Under the pieces are notes generated by a model, which ran no database searches, was not told where the DNA came from, and was given only the letters and a program-made list of their open reading frames with translations. A stretch of DNA of 64,000 nt from Dromiciops gliroides (lineage: Eukaryota > Chordata > Mammalia > Microbiotheria > Microbiotheriidae), in assembly GCF_019393635.1 (NCBI RefSeq), contig NC_057867.1, positions 65,599,492-65,663,491 on the forward strand, read 5' to 3'. Below, in pieces: positions 1-11,522 of the stretch. Numbering within the stretch: position 1 is the stretch's first letter; each line of letters opens with the position of its first letter. Both the position numbers and the translations under genes were made by a program.

Positions 1-124
1 ATACTCAACTTAAACTGCCTCCTGACCAAACTGCCCATGTATAAATATTGCAACCCTTGGATTTTATCACTATGAGTATTATTCTTACCAACTCAAGTCA
101 AGGATCAGCAACCTACGGTGGTGG

Positions 125-386
125 CGGTTCTTATTCAGTCATTTCAGTTGTGTCTGGCTCTTCGTGACCCCATTTCGGGTTTTCTTGGCAAAGAAACTGG
201 AGTGGTTTGCCATTTCCTTCTCCAGCTCATTTGACAGATGAGGAAAGTGAGGTGAAGAGGGTGAAGTGACTAACACAGGGTCACACAACTAGTAAGTGTC
301 TGAGGCTGGATTTGAAACTCAGGTCCTCCTAACTCCAGGCCTGGCATTCTATCTACTGCATCACCTACCTAGCTGCCCCAGCAACC
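125..386 (-). repeat. Long composite tRNA-derived SINE (CORE/MAR type)
   Basis: The minus-strand copy contains the block gtgtctggctcttcgtgacc, then ttggcaaagaaactgg, then tttgacagatgagg, then the common SINE body ending in ctagctgcccc. This longer form recurs at 21705, 22928, 50648 and 53028. Confidence 0.85.
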
Positions 387-2293
387 CAGGGCACATATAC
401 CAAATGTGACATCCAGTATGATTTTCAGTGGCGTGCAAGTCAGCCAACGTTGCCCTTCTGCATTCCCTTCTGTTTTCAAGTTAGTGTATGGTCTCCCAGC
501 TACTATCCCCTTATTCCAAATTAGCCTAGTTCCTATTCCCACCCCGCTTCCATGCCAGAACAATGCCACAATGGTACTCCACATCTGAGAGGTTGCCAAC
601 CCATTCTAAACAAATGTGACCAACCCCTGGATGTTTCTGTGATCTGTCTAGCCAGCTCGCTGAGCTTTGCTACCTGGTCCATAGCTTCATCCCGTGGATT
701 CCTCTGGCTTTGGAATGCTGGCCCAAAGAGCAGTAACTCCACTTATGTCTTAGGAGCTTAATTTCCCCAACCACAAAGTGCCACTAAGTTACCCTGCAGA
801 CCATTGAGAAAGCCATTTAGTAAGGCATGTGTTAAGATGGGTGTATTCACACAGCAAAGACAGGCCATGAGAACCTGCTTTGTTTTTTTCCAAAAGCTCT
901 GCCTCGGTGCTCGCTTTGAGCCCTGTCAGCAGAGATCTTTGATATTAGGGGATATTTGCCTCCCTTAATGCCGAGGTTTGAGCAGCTTATCAAACACCAC
1001 ACCCCAGACAAGGCTGATTCAAACATTTTAGACATTATATAAAGAGGAACCTCGATGACAAAAGTGACAGGGAGGTTTGTCTCGTGCAAGGAGTTTCTAA
1101 CAACTGCTTGGTGCTGGCCAAATCCACATGTGGCTATTTCAGAGGTCAGAACATCTGCTTAGAATACATTGGGGCAGGGGGAAGTTGCATGCTCATTGTA
1201 AAGCCCAGGATAGGGATGATTTCATTTATCTTTGTATGCCCGGACCCAGTGACACAGTAGACACCTGATAAATACTTGCCAATGAATTAAGCATCCGTGG
1301 TAGCCAAACACAACTTGGGATGCCAATAAAGAGATAAATAAATAAAAACCAGTCATCTAGTCTAGTGTAAACCCAAGCACTGAAGCTTGTCACTGGATCT
1401 CCCTCTTCTGCCCGCTGAAATATGGTACATCTGTTGAAAAACTTACCTGACACTAAACATAACCACATGATGTCAGTTAACTCCCACATAAATGGTTTTT
1501 GCCAATTCTCCAAAGGCCTGCATTACCAACTAGGGGATAGCTAAAAAGATGGCAGCACACAGTCTGTAGTCTGGTCAGAAGGTGGCTGCCCACAAGTTAC
1601 CCTACCTTCAAAATGGCTCAAAGTGCTTCAACAGTCCTATGGGAAAATATGCCCTGCAGAGGTCCCAGGATTATGGACATGGATCCCAGAAAGGTGGATG
1701 TTTCTTCTCAGAGAAACAGCTGAAGGTTGGTCTTCTCATTGTTTCCCTCTCTTTCAATCTTACCCCCTGGCCTATCGACATGGCCCAAGATGCTCTGGCA
1801 TGCTGTTGTGTTCATGGAAGAAATGAGGCTAGAAAAGGCAAGGTTTTAGAACTACTCATTGCTGTTCCACAATGAGACACGAGTTGTTTGTACTCATGGT
1901 GAAAAACACACTTTTTATTATCTTAATGTGCCTGAAACCTTTTTTGTGTTTTATGTGCGGTGGGGGAAAAAGATGGAAACTGTAAATAAAACTGAAGGTT
2001 TTTTTTTCCACTTAAAGCTATTAAGGTCCAAATACCCCCTTCTTCCCCCATGAACAAACTTCCCTGTTTGCTTTCTCCCTCAGGTGCCGTAACTTAATTA
2101 CCACCACCACCCCTCCCTCCCCTATCAGCCCACTATCAAAGTTCTATAGTTTTCAATTAAGGGCCCTATTCAGAGCATGCTTTCATATTCCACTGTTATT
2201 CATTGGGACATCATGTAACCATAATGTAAAGGGACCGATTTTAAAAAGGAAAAGACCCCAAACTCTCTTTCATACATCTAAGAGCCATCTTTT
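387..2293. other. Unique-looking intergenic stretch
   Basis: No recognisable mobile element or conserved protein. Frames of 60-97 codons at 406-588, 1582-1875 and elsewhere resemble no family I know. An AATAAA on the plus strand at about 1986 follows a T-rich tract, so a plus-strand 3' end is conceivable but unsupported. Confidence 0.5.
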
Positions 2294-2310
2294 AAAAGTA
2301 GTCACCTTGG

Positions 2311-2475
2311 GGGGTGGCTAGGTGGCACAGTGGATAAAGCACCGGCCCTGGATTCAGGAGTACCTGAGTTCAAATCCGGCCTCAGACACGTGACACTTAC
2401 TAGCTGTGTGACCCTGGGCAAGTCACTTTACCCCCATTGCCGCGCAAAAAAAAACAAAACAAAAACAAACAAAAA
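2311..2475 (+). repeat. MAR1/WSINE-type SINE with 17-bp target duplication
   Basis: Full-length copy with A-box-like gtggcacagtgg and B-box gagttcaaatcc and a long A/AAC tail. The 17-bp duplications at 2294-2310 and 2476-2492 (aaaagtagtcaccttgg) are identical, so this is a fairly young insertion. Confidence 0.95.
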
Positions 2476-2892
2476 AAAAGTAGTCACCTTGGTAGGCTAA
2501 GTATGTATTCAAATAGTCCACCTTTGTTTGGAATAGAAGGACCTGTTTGAATCTCTTGAGAATTCATTGCCTTCAAAGCCTATAGCCCACTTAAATGCCC
2601 TCTGTGGTGGCAAAAGTTTATCTTTCCAAGAGGAATTTCAAAAAGACCATTTGGAGCTGATTGTGGCAACTGAGGGATAAATGGGGGGAGGGGGTTGGTT
2701 AAGGACAAAATTCTGAGGTCATAGGATTAATGGGTGTGTCTGTGTGTCTGTGTGTGTGCACATGCTACTTTATCATACCAGTTTCTATAGCCCCAGAACA
2801 ACAGTAGTAGCCAAAGCCTCAGATGACAGTTAATGTACAAGCAGGGTGCTAATACTGTACCCCAGCACTAGCAATATAAAAGGATCTCGTAG

Positions 2893-3110
2893 AGTTGTGG
2901 CTATAGTGTTGGACTCAGAAATCAGGAATGCCAAGGTTTGAGTTCCATTTCAGACATTTACTAGCTGTGGCCTCACTTTCCCCACTTGTAAAATGGGGTT
3001 GAGAATCACCTCCCTCCTAGGGTAGAGGCTCAAATGAGAAGACATGTGATGCACTTTGCTGACATTTATATAGCACGTGCTATATAAATGTCAGCTATTA
3101 TCATTGAATC
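2893..3110 (+). repeat. MIR/THER-type SINE
   Basis: Core features ttactagctgtggcctc, cacttgtaaaatgggg and a tail resembling tatataaatgtcagctattat; diverged. Confidence 0.75.
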
Positions 3111-3284
3111 TCTATCCTGAGCACCTCGCACAGGGCCTGGCTTATGAAACACCCGTTCAATTGAATGAGCTGAAATCTCGAATTCACGCAGACTCCCAGA
3201 AAAGACATGCTTCAAAATACTCATCTGGGCTTCATCCCTCGGACTGAGATTATAAAGAGAGACCAGAGAATAGTGCAGAATGTG

Positions 3285-3475
3285 TTGGTTCTGAAAGAAC
3301 AGAAAACTTGACTGTCTCTTAACTAGATGTGTGACTTTGGGCAAAGTAATGACCTCTCTGAGTCGAAGTTCCCACAGTTACAAAAATGGGAGCAAATACA
3401 ATTCCTGCCTAAATTCTTCTAAGGAAAACACTTTAGAAATGTGATTTACTACCACTGTTATTTTCATGGTTCTAG
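3285..3475 (+). repeat. Diverged MIR-type SINE
   Basis: Recognisable at actagatgtgtgactttggg, cctctctgagt and a degraded tail with ctaccactgttatt. Confidence 0.6.
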
Positions 3476-3894
3476 GATGTATTGGGTTGTACTCTGGCCA
3501 CAGTAGAACACTTTTCAGCAAAGCTACTGCCTTCATTTCTCTTGGGCTATTCAAAGGTAACCAACCAGGAATTCAATTTTCTCAAAGACTTCTTTTTCTT
3601 CATTTCTTGTTATTTGAATAACACTTCAGCTATACCACCAATTTCTCTGCGCAAGAGATATTTGTTCTTTTATTGCCTGTAAGTCAAGTCTATAGGTGTA
3701 TATGCTTGAAAGGATGAGGGCCCTCCTTTTGGCAATTTAGGATTAAAAACCTGCCCGGATTGAAGGCTTCAAAGGGAAAAGGCTGGATTATCTCAACTGA
3801 GTTCTCATTTGCTCAGCTAGTCAGTAGCAATAACAGGGACCATTAAGATTTCCTAGACTAAACTCTAAGCCAATTGATCAATGTATGTGCTAGA

Positions 3895-3985
3895 TAAGAA
3901 AGTGACAGAGGTGAGACTTGAACCCAGGCCCTGTGACTCTACGTCCAGCATTTTTTTCCGTTGTACCATGCTGCCACTCTTCACT
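3895..3985 (-). repeat. MIR fragment
   Basis: The reverse-complement segment gtgagacttgaacccaggcc with the following ctct-type end is typical of a MIR 5' half. Confidence 0.5.
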
Positions 3986-4112
3986 CTAAGTAATACTGGC
4001 TTAAGCTATGTAATATTTCACCTTTGTAAACCATTCAATCGACTGTTTTGGAAATACACATCTCCTTATTGGAAAAAATAAGCATTGAGCCACAGTTCCT
4101 ATCCCAATTTAT

Positions 4113-4259
4113 GGGGCAGCTAGGTGGCGCAATGGATAGAGCACCAGCCCTGGAGTCAGGAGTACCTGAGTTCAAATCCAGCCTCAGACACTTAACACTA
4201 GCTGTGTGACCCTGGGCAAGTCACTTAACCCCAATTGCCTCACTTAAAAAAAAAAAAAA
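4113..4259 (+). repeat. MAR1-type SINE, 'ccccaattgcctcac' subtype
   Basis: Full length, flanked by caatttat duplications at 4105-4112 and 4260-4267. Confidence 0.9.
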
Positions 4260-4299
4260 CAATTTATGTGGGCTTTCCTAGGTGACTAGGTGGACTAAT

Positions 4300-4428
4300 T
4301 TTATTTTTCCCCCGGGGCAATGAGGGTTAAGTGACTTGCCCAGGGTCACACAACTAGTAAGTGTCAAGTGTCTGAGACCAGATTTGAATCCAGGGCCGGT
4401 GCTTTATCCAGTGACACCTAGCTGCCCC
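4300..4428 (-). repeat. MAR1/WSINE-type SINE
   Basis: Reverse orientation, from ggggcaatgagggttaagtg to cacctagctgcccc. Confidence 0.9.
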
Positions 4429-4442
4429 TAATATCAGCTAAA

Positions 4443-4443
<1 letters not shown>

Positions 4444-4476
<33 letters not shown>
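4444..4476. repeat. (CA)n microsatellite
   Basis: About 16 uninterrupted CA units. Confidence 0.95.
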
Positions 4477-4478
<2 letters not shown>

Positions 4479-4649
4479 CTCGCATGCACATATATACATA
4501 CACATCCCTCTTGAGATTATGTGCAAAGATTTGGTCCTTCCAGTCACACAGAGATAATGTATAGCCACACCCCTTGACCTCCATGACCATCAGAGTTCCC
4601 TACTTGGCTAAACCCAAATACCAGAGTCCCCACCATAGCCTCAAAATGG

Positions 4650-4790
4650 AAGGCAGCTGTGATGCAATGGTTTGAAGTCAGAGGACCTGCGTTGTCTCTG
4701 CCACTTACTAGTTGTGACCTTAGGCAAATCACTTCCTTTTTTGGATCTCAAGTTTCCACCTCTGTAAAATTAGATCAGGGATTTGTAACC
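4650..4790 (+). repeat. MIR-type SINE
   Basis: Contains gtcagaggacctgcgttg, ccacttactagttgtgacc and cctctgtaaaatta. Confidence 0.7.
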
Positions 4791-4854
4791 TTCTTATGTC
4801 ACGACCCCTTTCTCAAAATATGTTTAAATTCATAAAACACAAGGGGGAAGGAAC

Positions 4855-5092
4855 ATTTATATGGTGCCTACTATGTTAACAGGCTTTTTACAAATAGTAT
4901 CTCATTTGGTCTTTACGACAACCCTGTGAGGTAGGATATTATTATTATGCCCACTTTACAGCTGAAGAAATGGAGGCAAACAGGTTAAGTGATTTGCCTG
5001 GGGTCACACAACTGGTAAGTGTCTGAGGGTAGATTTGAACTTGGGTTATTCCTAATTCCAGGCCCAGCACTCTAACTACTGCTCCATCAAGC
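4855..5092 (-). repeat. Near-complete MIR-type SINE
   Basis: The reverse copy runs from the tatctcatttggtctt and aaccctgtgaggtagg tail block through gtgatttgcctggggtcaca to gcccagcactctaact. Confidence 0.8.
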
Positions 5093-5807
5093 TGGGAAAG
5101 CAATTACATTAAAAGTCATCAAAATATTAAAGAGAGAAGTTCATGGAATCCAAGTTAAGAACCCCCGGAACAGATGATCCCTAATACCCCATCCAGCTCT
5201 TTCCTACTCTACTGTGTTACTCCCTGAAAATCAGTAACAGCCAAGTATGCTTATAGAGAAGTGCTAGAGAAGGTTAAGCGAGCACATTTGGCAGAGCAAG
5301 GATGGGTGAGTATGTATAGGTAAAGCGAGGGATTCAGGAGATGAGTTGTAAGGCTAAGTACCTCCCTGAAAGAGCACGGGACTCAGTTCAATAGTGAGAA
5401 GACAACACCAGCAAAAGCTAAGACTGTGAATGTTTTGTAACATCTGCCAAAAATGTTTTAAGACCCCTGATAAATCAGAGAAAAATGTGACTGTTTTGAG
5501 TTCAACTATTTATTTTATACAACACACAAAGAAAGCTAAAGGCATGTGGGCATACAAACCAGTACTTTCCTACCCTTTTGTACTACTGAGTACCCAATGA
5601 GAAGAAAGAAGAGTCAGGCCCACATTGCACTGCCATTCAACTTAATTGTTTAAAATCAAGCCAACTGAACTGGGAGTCACAAAATATAACCGCCATCACA
5701 TTCAATCGAATGTTTTCTTTCGTTCATGGAATGTTCCCGTTTAAAATAAAAAAAAAAAATTTAAGCCCAAGGAGTGATGCTCAAGCACAAACGATCACTT
5801 CATGCAT

Positions 5808-5813
5808 TTTATT
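5808..5813 (-). terminator. RLIM: Candidate distal poly(A) signal for RLIM
   Basis: AATAAA on the minus strand (context ATCAATAAAATGC), near the left end of the insertion-poor block. A second AATAAA lies at 5509-5514 (TAAAATAAATAG). Either could be the main distal signal. Confidence 0.45.
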
Positions 5814-6319
5814 GATAGACTATAATTTAAATTTGCAGTATGACATTTACATAGGAAATAAACTCCTCCCAAAAGATAACTATCAAGAATAAACTGTTTT
5901 AATATGGCCCTTCAGGGTTTTGCTTTGAAATAAACAAGTTCATTTTTAACAGATTTAAAACATTGTACAAAAAAGGAAATGCAATACAATCTCATTTAAA
6001 CACAGGACTTCCCAACTGAAAGGTCTGCTGGAGGAGAGTTCAGGTCAAAATGAAAGAAAAACGAGAAACCAGAGAAAGCAAGGCAGCCAAATAAATTCAT
6101 TCTGAGCTCCATTCTGTTTCTGGAATGAAAGAAGGGAAAGCCTCTCCTGCAGGTCAGGAAGCCGTGGGATGACAAGCACTGGTTAGTCTTTACACAACAG
6201 ACATTTCTACGCTTTGTGTGCACAGACACAAAGCCAGTGAGTGTTAGTTGCTCTTCCCCTCCCAATTCCCTCTCCAGATTCTCATGGGCTTCAGAAAGTT
6301 CCCAGGTTTGACACCCAGT

Positions 6320-6412
6320 TTTTTGTTTTTGTTTTTTGTTGTTTTGTTGTTTTTTTTGTTGTTTTTGGTTTTGTTTTGTTTTTTTTTTGTTTTTTGTTTT
6401 TTTTTTTTTTAC
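6320..6412. repeat. T/G-rich simple repeat in the RLIM 3' UTR
   Basis: Runs of tttgtttt-type units. On the minus strand the inferred mRNA carries a CA/A-rich tract here. It explains the Lys-rich and Phe-rich spurious reading frames of the area. Confidence 0.85.
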
Positions 6413-6795
6413 ATAGACCCAAGTAAACATCTACCCATAGCAGCACGTCCCAGAAGATAAAACAGGCAGATACAGAAGCCAATTGCACACCTACTGGACT
6501 AGATACTTGATAGTATGACTTGGCCCTACTCCCTAAAGCAGCACCAGAATACAGGAGCTAATAGGAGATAAAATCCCAGGGTGCTGCAGGTGCCCACACC
6601 AAAGCACAGCAGAATAAGGTTGTTAGTAAAGGAGCACTAACTATTTAGAATGAAGGGCTGGGACACTGATACAGCCATACCTTGCAAGGTACTGCAGTAA
6701 GTATACAAGACAGGGACTGCTAGAGGAGCCTTGAAAATACCAAGGCACAGTGTGGCATAATAGGGTTGTTAACCACCTCTGCATCTCATCCAAAT

Positions 6796-6905
6796 ATATA
6801 GGTATATATTTATATATATATATATGTATGTATATATGTGTGTATGTGTATATATGTGTGTATATATGTGTATATATACACATACATACACACACTCATA
6901 CACAC
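6796..6905. repeat. Compound (TA)/(TG)/(CA) microsatellite in the RLIM 3' UTR
   Basis: Tandem tatatatg, tgtgtata and cacata units over about 110 bp; likely length-polymorphic. Confidence 0.9.
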
Positions 6906-8405
6906 ATTTCTCTCTCAACCCAGGTGGCTATAATGCAACCTATGGGTGTGCTTTCTGAAAGTTGTTTTCAGAACAAAAAACAAATCCTCACTGCAACTGT
7001 ATTTGGGAACAGATTTGAGACACTTGATTTGGTGCCTAAAGAAAAGACAAGAGACCATAATCAAAAAGGTTAAAAGAACAGAATGCCTTCGGAGTTGCGC
7101 CACCACCTCAATGGCACTGCACTGAGTGCACCAGATGGCCAAACTCAAACTCCAGAAAAACCGTTGGATGCTCTCACCTAAATAAAATGGTGCAAACAAC
7201 TTGCTTGCTAGAAAAAGTTTCGGTGAAATCAAAGGCCCTTGGATTTCCAAACTGGAAAGTTAAAGAAAGGGCAGGCAGCAAACCAACATCGGCTTAGGAT
7301 TTGAAGAGTCAAAAAGGGTTCCACATCAATCTTTTTGCTCTTATCTTTCCAATCACCATGATTTGTTGCCTTATTGTCCCAAAGGGTTACCCCCCCACCC
7401 CAATCACAAGCATGTTTAATCTACCCGTAACCAAGTAGATAACAGCACTGCATTATTTACCAAAAAAATACTGAAATGCATTATACCTTAAAAATAGGTG
7501 CCTTGTATTTGTATACTTAAGTTAGCTCCATGCCAGGAGACATGCCAGCCATATTTTGGCTTCTTTGAACTTAAAAATTAGTAATGATTTTTGACAGGGA
7601 AATCATTGAAGGGAAAACCCTTTAACAGCTTTTTTCTTTTAAGGCAGAAAACCTATCTTATTTTTGAGACTCTGAAAATCCTCCCTTGTTGGAAAGGGTG
7701 TTAAAATGGCCACAAGGTGTCACTGTAAGCCAGTTCAATAATGAACTGACCGTAGAGAACAGCTTTGTGATGTTCTTTACCCTCCCTATGAAACAGGTAT
7801 TTGGAAAATGACTAAGCCTAAAGATAGGCCTCTTCAAGCCATCACCATTTGGTAAATAGAAATCATATTCCAATCATTAAGCAAATTTTCAGATATCAAG
7901 CTACTAAGCATCAGAAGGACTGGGTTTGGTTTGGGTTTTATTTTTGTTTTTGTTGGGGGGGGGCGGGGAAGAGACAATAAGAGAAAAATTACTTGAATGC
8001 CAATACCCAACCAGTTTCTAAAGAGTCAGATGAAGGTCAACATCTGAGAAGAAAACAGCTTAAAAAGATCACTGAGTCAAATGAAATTCTAAAGCCTAAA
8101 TATCTTGTTACTAAGTGTAACAGGAACAATCTTATCTCCCTCCAACCAAGCAAACCTTCCAGAACTCCATTTACACTGAGCAGTTATTCAAAGTGCTTCA
8201 TTATGAAATGTTACTGAGAAAACTTGCACTTGTAGAACCTAACACTAACAAATCTTGGTTGATTTTATCAATTGCTTAAAGTCAAAACAAAAACCCTTTA
8301 ACACATTTTTAATTACTTAAAATTGAAACCCTCCAGAAAATCCTTTCTGGTTTGCAGTATTCCCCTAAACTTGTAACTTAAATCTCATCTTATTTCTTGG
8401 GGTGG

Positions 8406-8407
8406 TT

Positions 8408-8439
<32 letters not shown>

Positions 8440-8450
8440 GGTGGTGGTTT
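8406..8450. repeat. (GTT)n(GGT)n trinucleotide repeat in the RLIM 3' UTR
   Basis: About five GTT units followed by about eight GGT units; the mRNA strand reads (ACC)n(AAC)n. Confidence 0.9.
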
Positions 8451-8554
8451 GGCCCAGACCTCTGACTCCATTGGTGTAGGGAGCTTCAAGCATGGAAACT
8501 CCCTCTCTATTCTCTTCCTCTGCAGAACTATCGTCCTCAGTAACAGTCATAGAG

Positions 8555-8675
8555 GCACCAAGAAGTTAGTTAAATGAACTGCCATGGGTCACAGTATATG
8601 TGTCAGGAGGACTTGAACCCAGGGCTTCTGGCCCCAAAGGCAGCTCCCTATCCACTATATAATGCTGCCTCTATC
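8555..8675 (-). repeat. Old MIR-type SINE inside the RLIM 3' UTR
   Basis: The reverse-complement MIR core pattern is recognisable: gggtcacag, then aggacttgaaccca, then ctatccacta. It is diverged, with no target duplication left, and is the only mobile-element remnant I see in the UTR block. Confidence 0.65.
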
Positions 8676-11386
8676 TTGTTGCTATTACTGCATACAGACT
8701 TAAAGAACTGTTATGCAATTAACTAAAACTAGAGACGCACAATGAAGCAGTCTCTTAAAAAGAGAACAGGTCCTCAAAACAATAGGCATTCAGCTGCTAG
8801 CTGGGAAAATATATATAAATTTTTGCTCTCCACTGTACATCTGACCCCTGCTAATAATGCTCAGGGTTTAAGTCAATCTCCATATTCCCAGGAAGATACA
8901 TAAGTTACAAATTTTGTAAAGTTAAAAAATAAAGTATTTATAATTAAGTAGTAAACCCCACATCACAATCCAATGGAAGATTAATGAGTGCTTCTGAAAA
9001 AGGTGCCTCCAACATGCACGTTAGAAGCGTCATGTGCATTCTACCGCAAAATAAAAACTCAAACTGTTTCCAGTGCCTGTGGAGAACAGCTCCCATACCC
9101 ACGTTCATTAGTGTTAACATCCCATAGGACTCCCTTCTTTAATACTTCCTAAATTAATACATCATAGAAGGTAAAGGTAGATGGCTAGAGGTGCCCCATC
9201 CTCAACAAAAACTGCGTCTATGCCTAAAACGTGCTGCATCTGTTTCAAAGCCAGCTCAGGTGGAACATTGCCCAATTCCTCCCCAAGCAATGGAATGTTC
9301 CACAGAGAGGAGATCATTTCTAGCCAATCAGAAAACTACCCCTGTGGATTTGCAAAGAGTGGCTTGCACACCCTCAGAAAAAAAATTAAAAAGCTGTGCT
9401 CCATGATAGAATGGAATTCTGAATCTTCAATGTCCAATTCCATATTTTAAAGATAAATTTCATCATGGACACAGCATAAAGGTGACCTCTGCTCACTTTT
9501 TTTTTTTAAATGAGGCTTGGTTTGGATGTTTTGGACCTTCCTTGCAAGACCAGCACAAATTTTTAGTAAATTGCCAGGCTAATGCTGGTTAAGGTACCCA
9601 GATAAAGTCCAAAGCACTCAACTTTTTACTTTGAAGGACATTTGAATATGCCTGTCCCCCTCAGTCCATCTGGTTATTAATGCTGTCTAAATACGGCCAA
9701 GGACATAGGTTCAAGCCCAATTTGGGCCGCTTTGCTCTGTTTAAAAAACAAAAATCTTGTTCTTTAAGCTCCCCCGAGGCAGAGGTCTCAGGTGCATCTG
9801 TTGGTCACATGTGGCACCATACAAGTGGTTGGGTATCATCACAAACCCTTCCCCACTACCAAGGAAACAAGCTAAAGGTAAGCTTGTGTTCTACCACTAA
9901 TGGGTGAAGGAAGGGGAATATCAGTAGTGACACCTTCAACGACAGCAAAGAATAGCACATTTGATCTCTAAATATCAAATATAGGCCAATATCACTAACA
10001 CTTTCAATAAACTGGGGGAGGGGGAGGGGCGCTTTACTTTTTAAATGGACTTTAAAAGAGGAAATGTAAGATGGTGTATCTATAGTAAAGGGACAGCAAC
10101 TAAGGTTGACTGAGCATGTTTTAACCTTTAAATAGCAAAACTTTGAAATGACAAAACCTCAAGGCTTCTGCTAAAATGCATTTTAAGTCTTGCACCTTCA
10201 CTATCACTTTTGGGGACAGATTAGCCTGTAACATCGAGAGTTGTGAAAATCTCAGTTCCGTCCTGTGTGGTTTGGGTTTTTGTTGTTGTTTTTTTAAAAA
10301 AACAAAAACCAAACAAAACCAAACAAAACCCAAAACTCAATCCAAATTGCTCAAAATTCAACACAGCGCCTTCAGCTACTCAAATAGACTAAATGGCATC
10401 AAGCCTGTGTTGACCTCTCTGTGTAATGACTACACCTGACCAAGTGCAAGTTATGCTCTTCAGAGCTTTCTCTCCTACCGAAACCTACCCATCTCCTTTC
10501 TGCTGGCATTCCTGAAGTTTCAAACATCACTAAAATGCTCTTCATTGGTACTGAATGCAATTATAGGACTAAGTTCTGAACTGTGTCCTGCTCATTTCAG
10601 GTTGCTGTAGCTGTTCATATAAAGGAATAATTCTAGATAAGCTGTTCTTGACAATCATTTATGTAACAAATACAGCTTTGTATCATTATGTGTGTCTCTA
10701 CAGATACTGGCCCTCATTTGAAAAGTCATCTTTTTACATCTAAGCATAGTGCTTTTTAAATTTTCAATGAATACAACACTGTACTGGAAAGAATATTGAG
10801 CCTCTACAAAAAAAGCCTTACATTTTTAACCCCCCGCCCCCAAGTGATTTTTATTTAAACAAGCATAGGCATTTTTATTATTTCCACAACAAGATAAATA
10901 TCCCAATTAAACTATCATAGCTCACTCTACAGTGTGCGCCAATGATTGGCTTAGGAGACAGCTATACAATTAGAAGACCCTACCTTTAGTGTTATTTACA
11001 CTGACATGCCCATCTAATCTGTAATTATAACAAATCATATTATCAATTTAGGTGAATTTAAACTAATGGCTGGAGACAGTAGAGCTTAAATGTAACAAAC
11101 AAATTTACATGAAATCTAATTCCAACCTGGGCTCCCATTTTACACGGCTCTCTCCTAGATGGGATGGGACTGGATCTTTCAAGATCAAAATGAAACTGAG
11201 AGGAACCATCACTAAGACATATCTTTAAAAACAATTAAGAGAAACAAAAAAATACTTATGATATAATTATGTTCAATAAAATAGATACTTATTGATACTC
11301 AAAGTCAGATTTTCCGGGCCCTAAAATGTTGCTGTTTAAAGTAATTGGCTTTTATTTCGAATAGGAGTTGGGAAAGGGGTGAACAT

Positions 11387-11392
11387 TTTATT
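11387..11392 (-). terminator. RLIM: Candidate proximal poly(A) signal for RLIM
   Basis: An AATAAA on the minus strand (context CCAATAAAATGT) about 130 bp past the stop codon. It could yield a short 3' UTR isoform; no transcript evidence. Confidence 0.3.
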
Positions 11393-11522
11393 GGAAGCAA
11401 AGATGCACTCCAGGATATTACACTTAATACCACTCAAAAAGTGGCCATAAAGCAAGAGACATCTGTTTTCTGTTTTTGCCCATCACTCTAAACAGCCGGT
11501 TAACTCAAAGTCCAGATCTCGG

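Larger units (their letters stand above)
5509..11522 (-). other. RLIM: RLIM 3' UTR (inferred extent)
   Basis: From the RLIM stop to about 5.5 kb there is no L1 or MAR1/WSINE insertion, in contrast to every other 6-kb stretch of the window; only one old MIR-type copy (8555-8675) and simple repeats are present. RLIM mRNAs in other mammals have multi-kilobase 3' UTRs. AATAAA signals on the minus strand sit at 5808-5813 and 5509-5514, with nearer ones just past the stop that could give shorter isoforms. A Pumilio-type TGTAAATA occurs at 10993-11000. The exact end is inferred. Confidence 0.65.

Noticed and set aside
5996..6430. 144-codon Lys-rich minus frame
   Set aside because: Produced by a T/G simple repeat in the RLIM 3' UTR.
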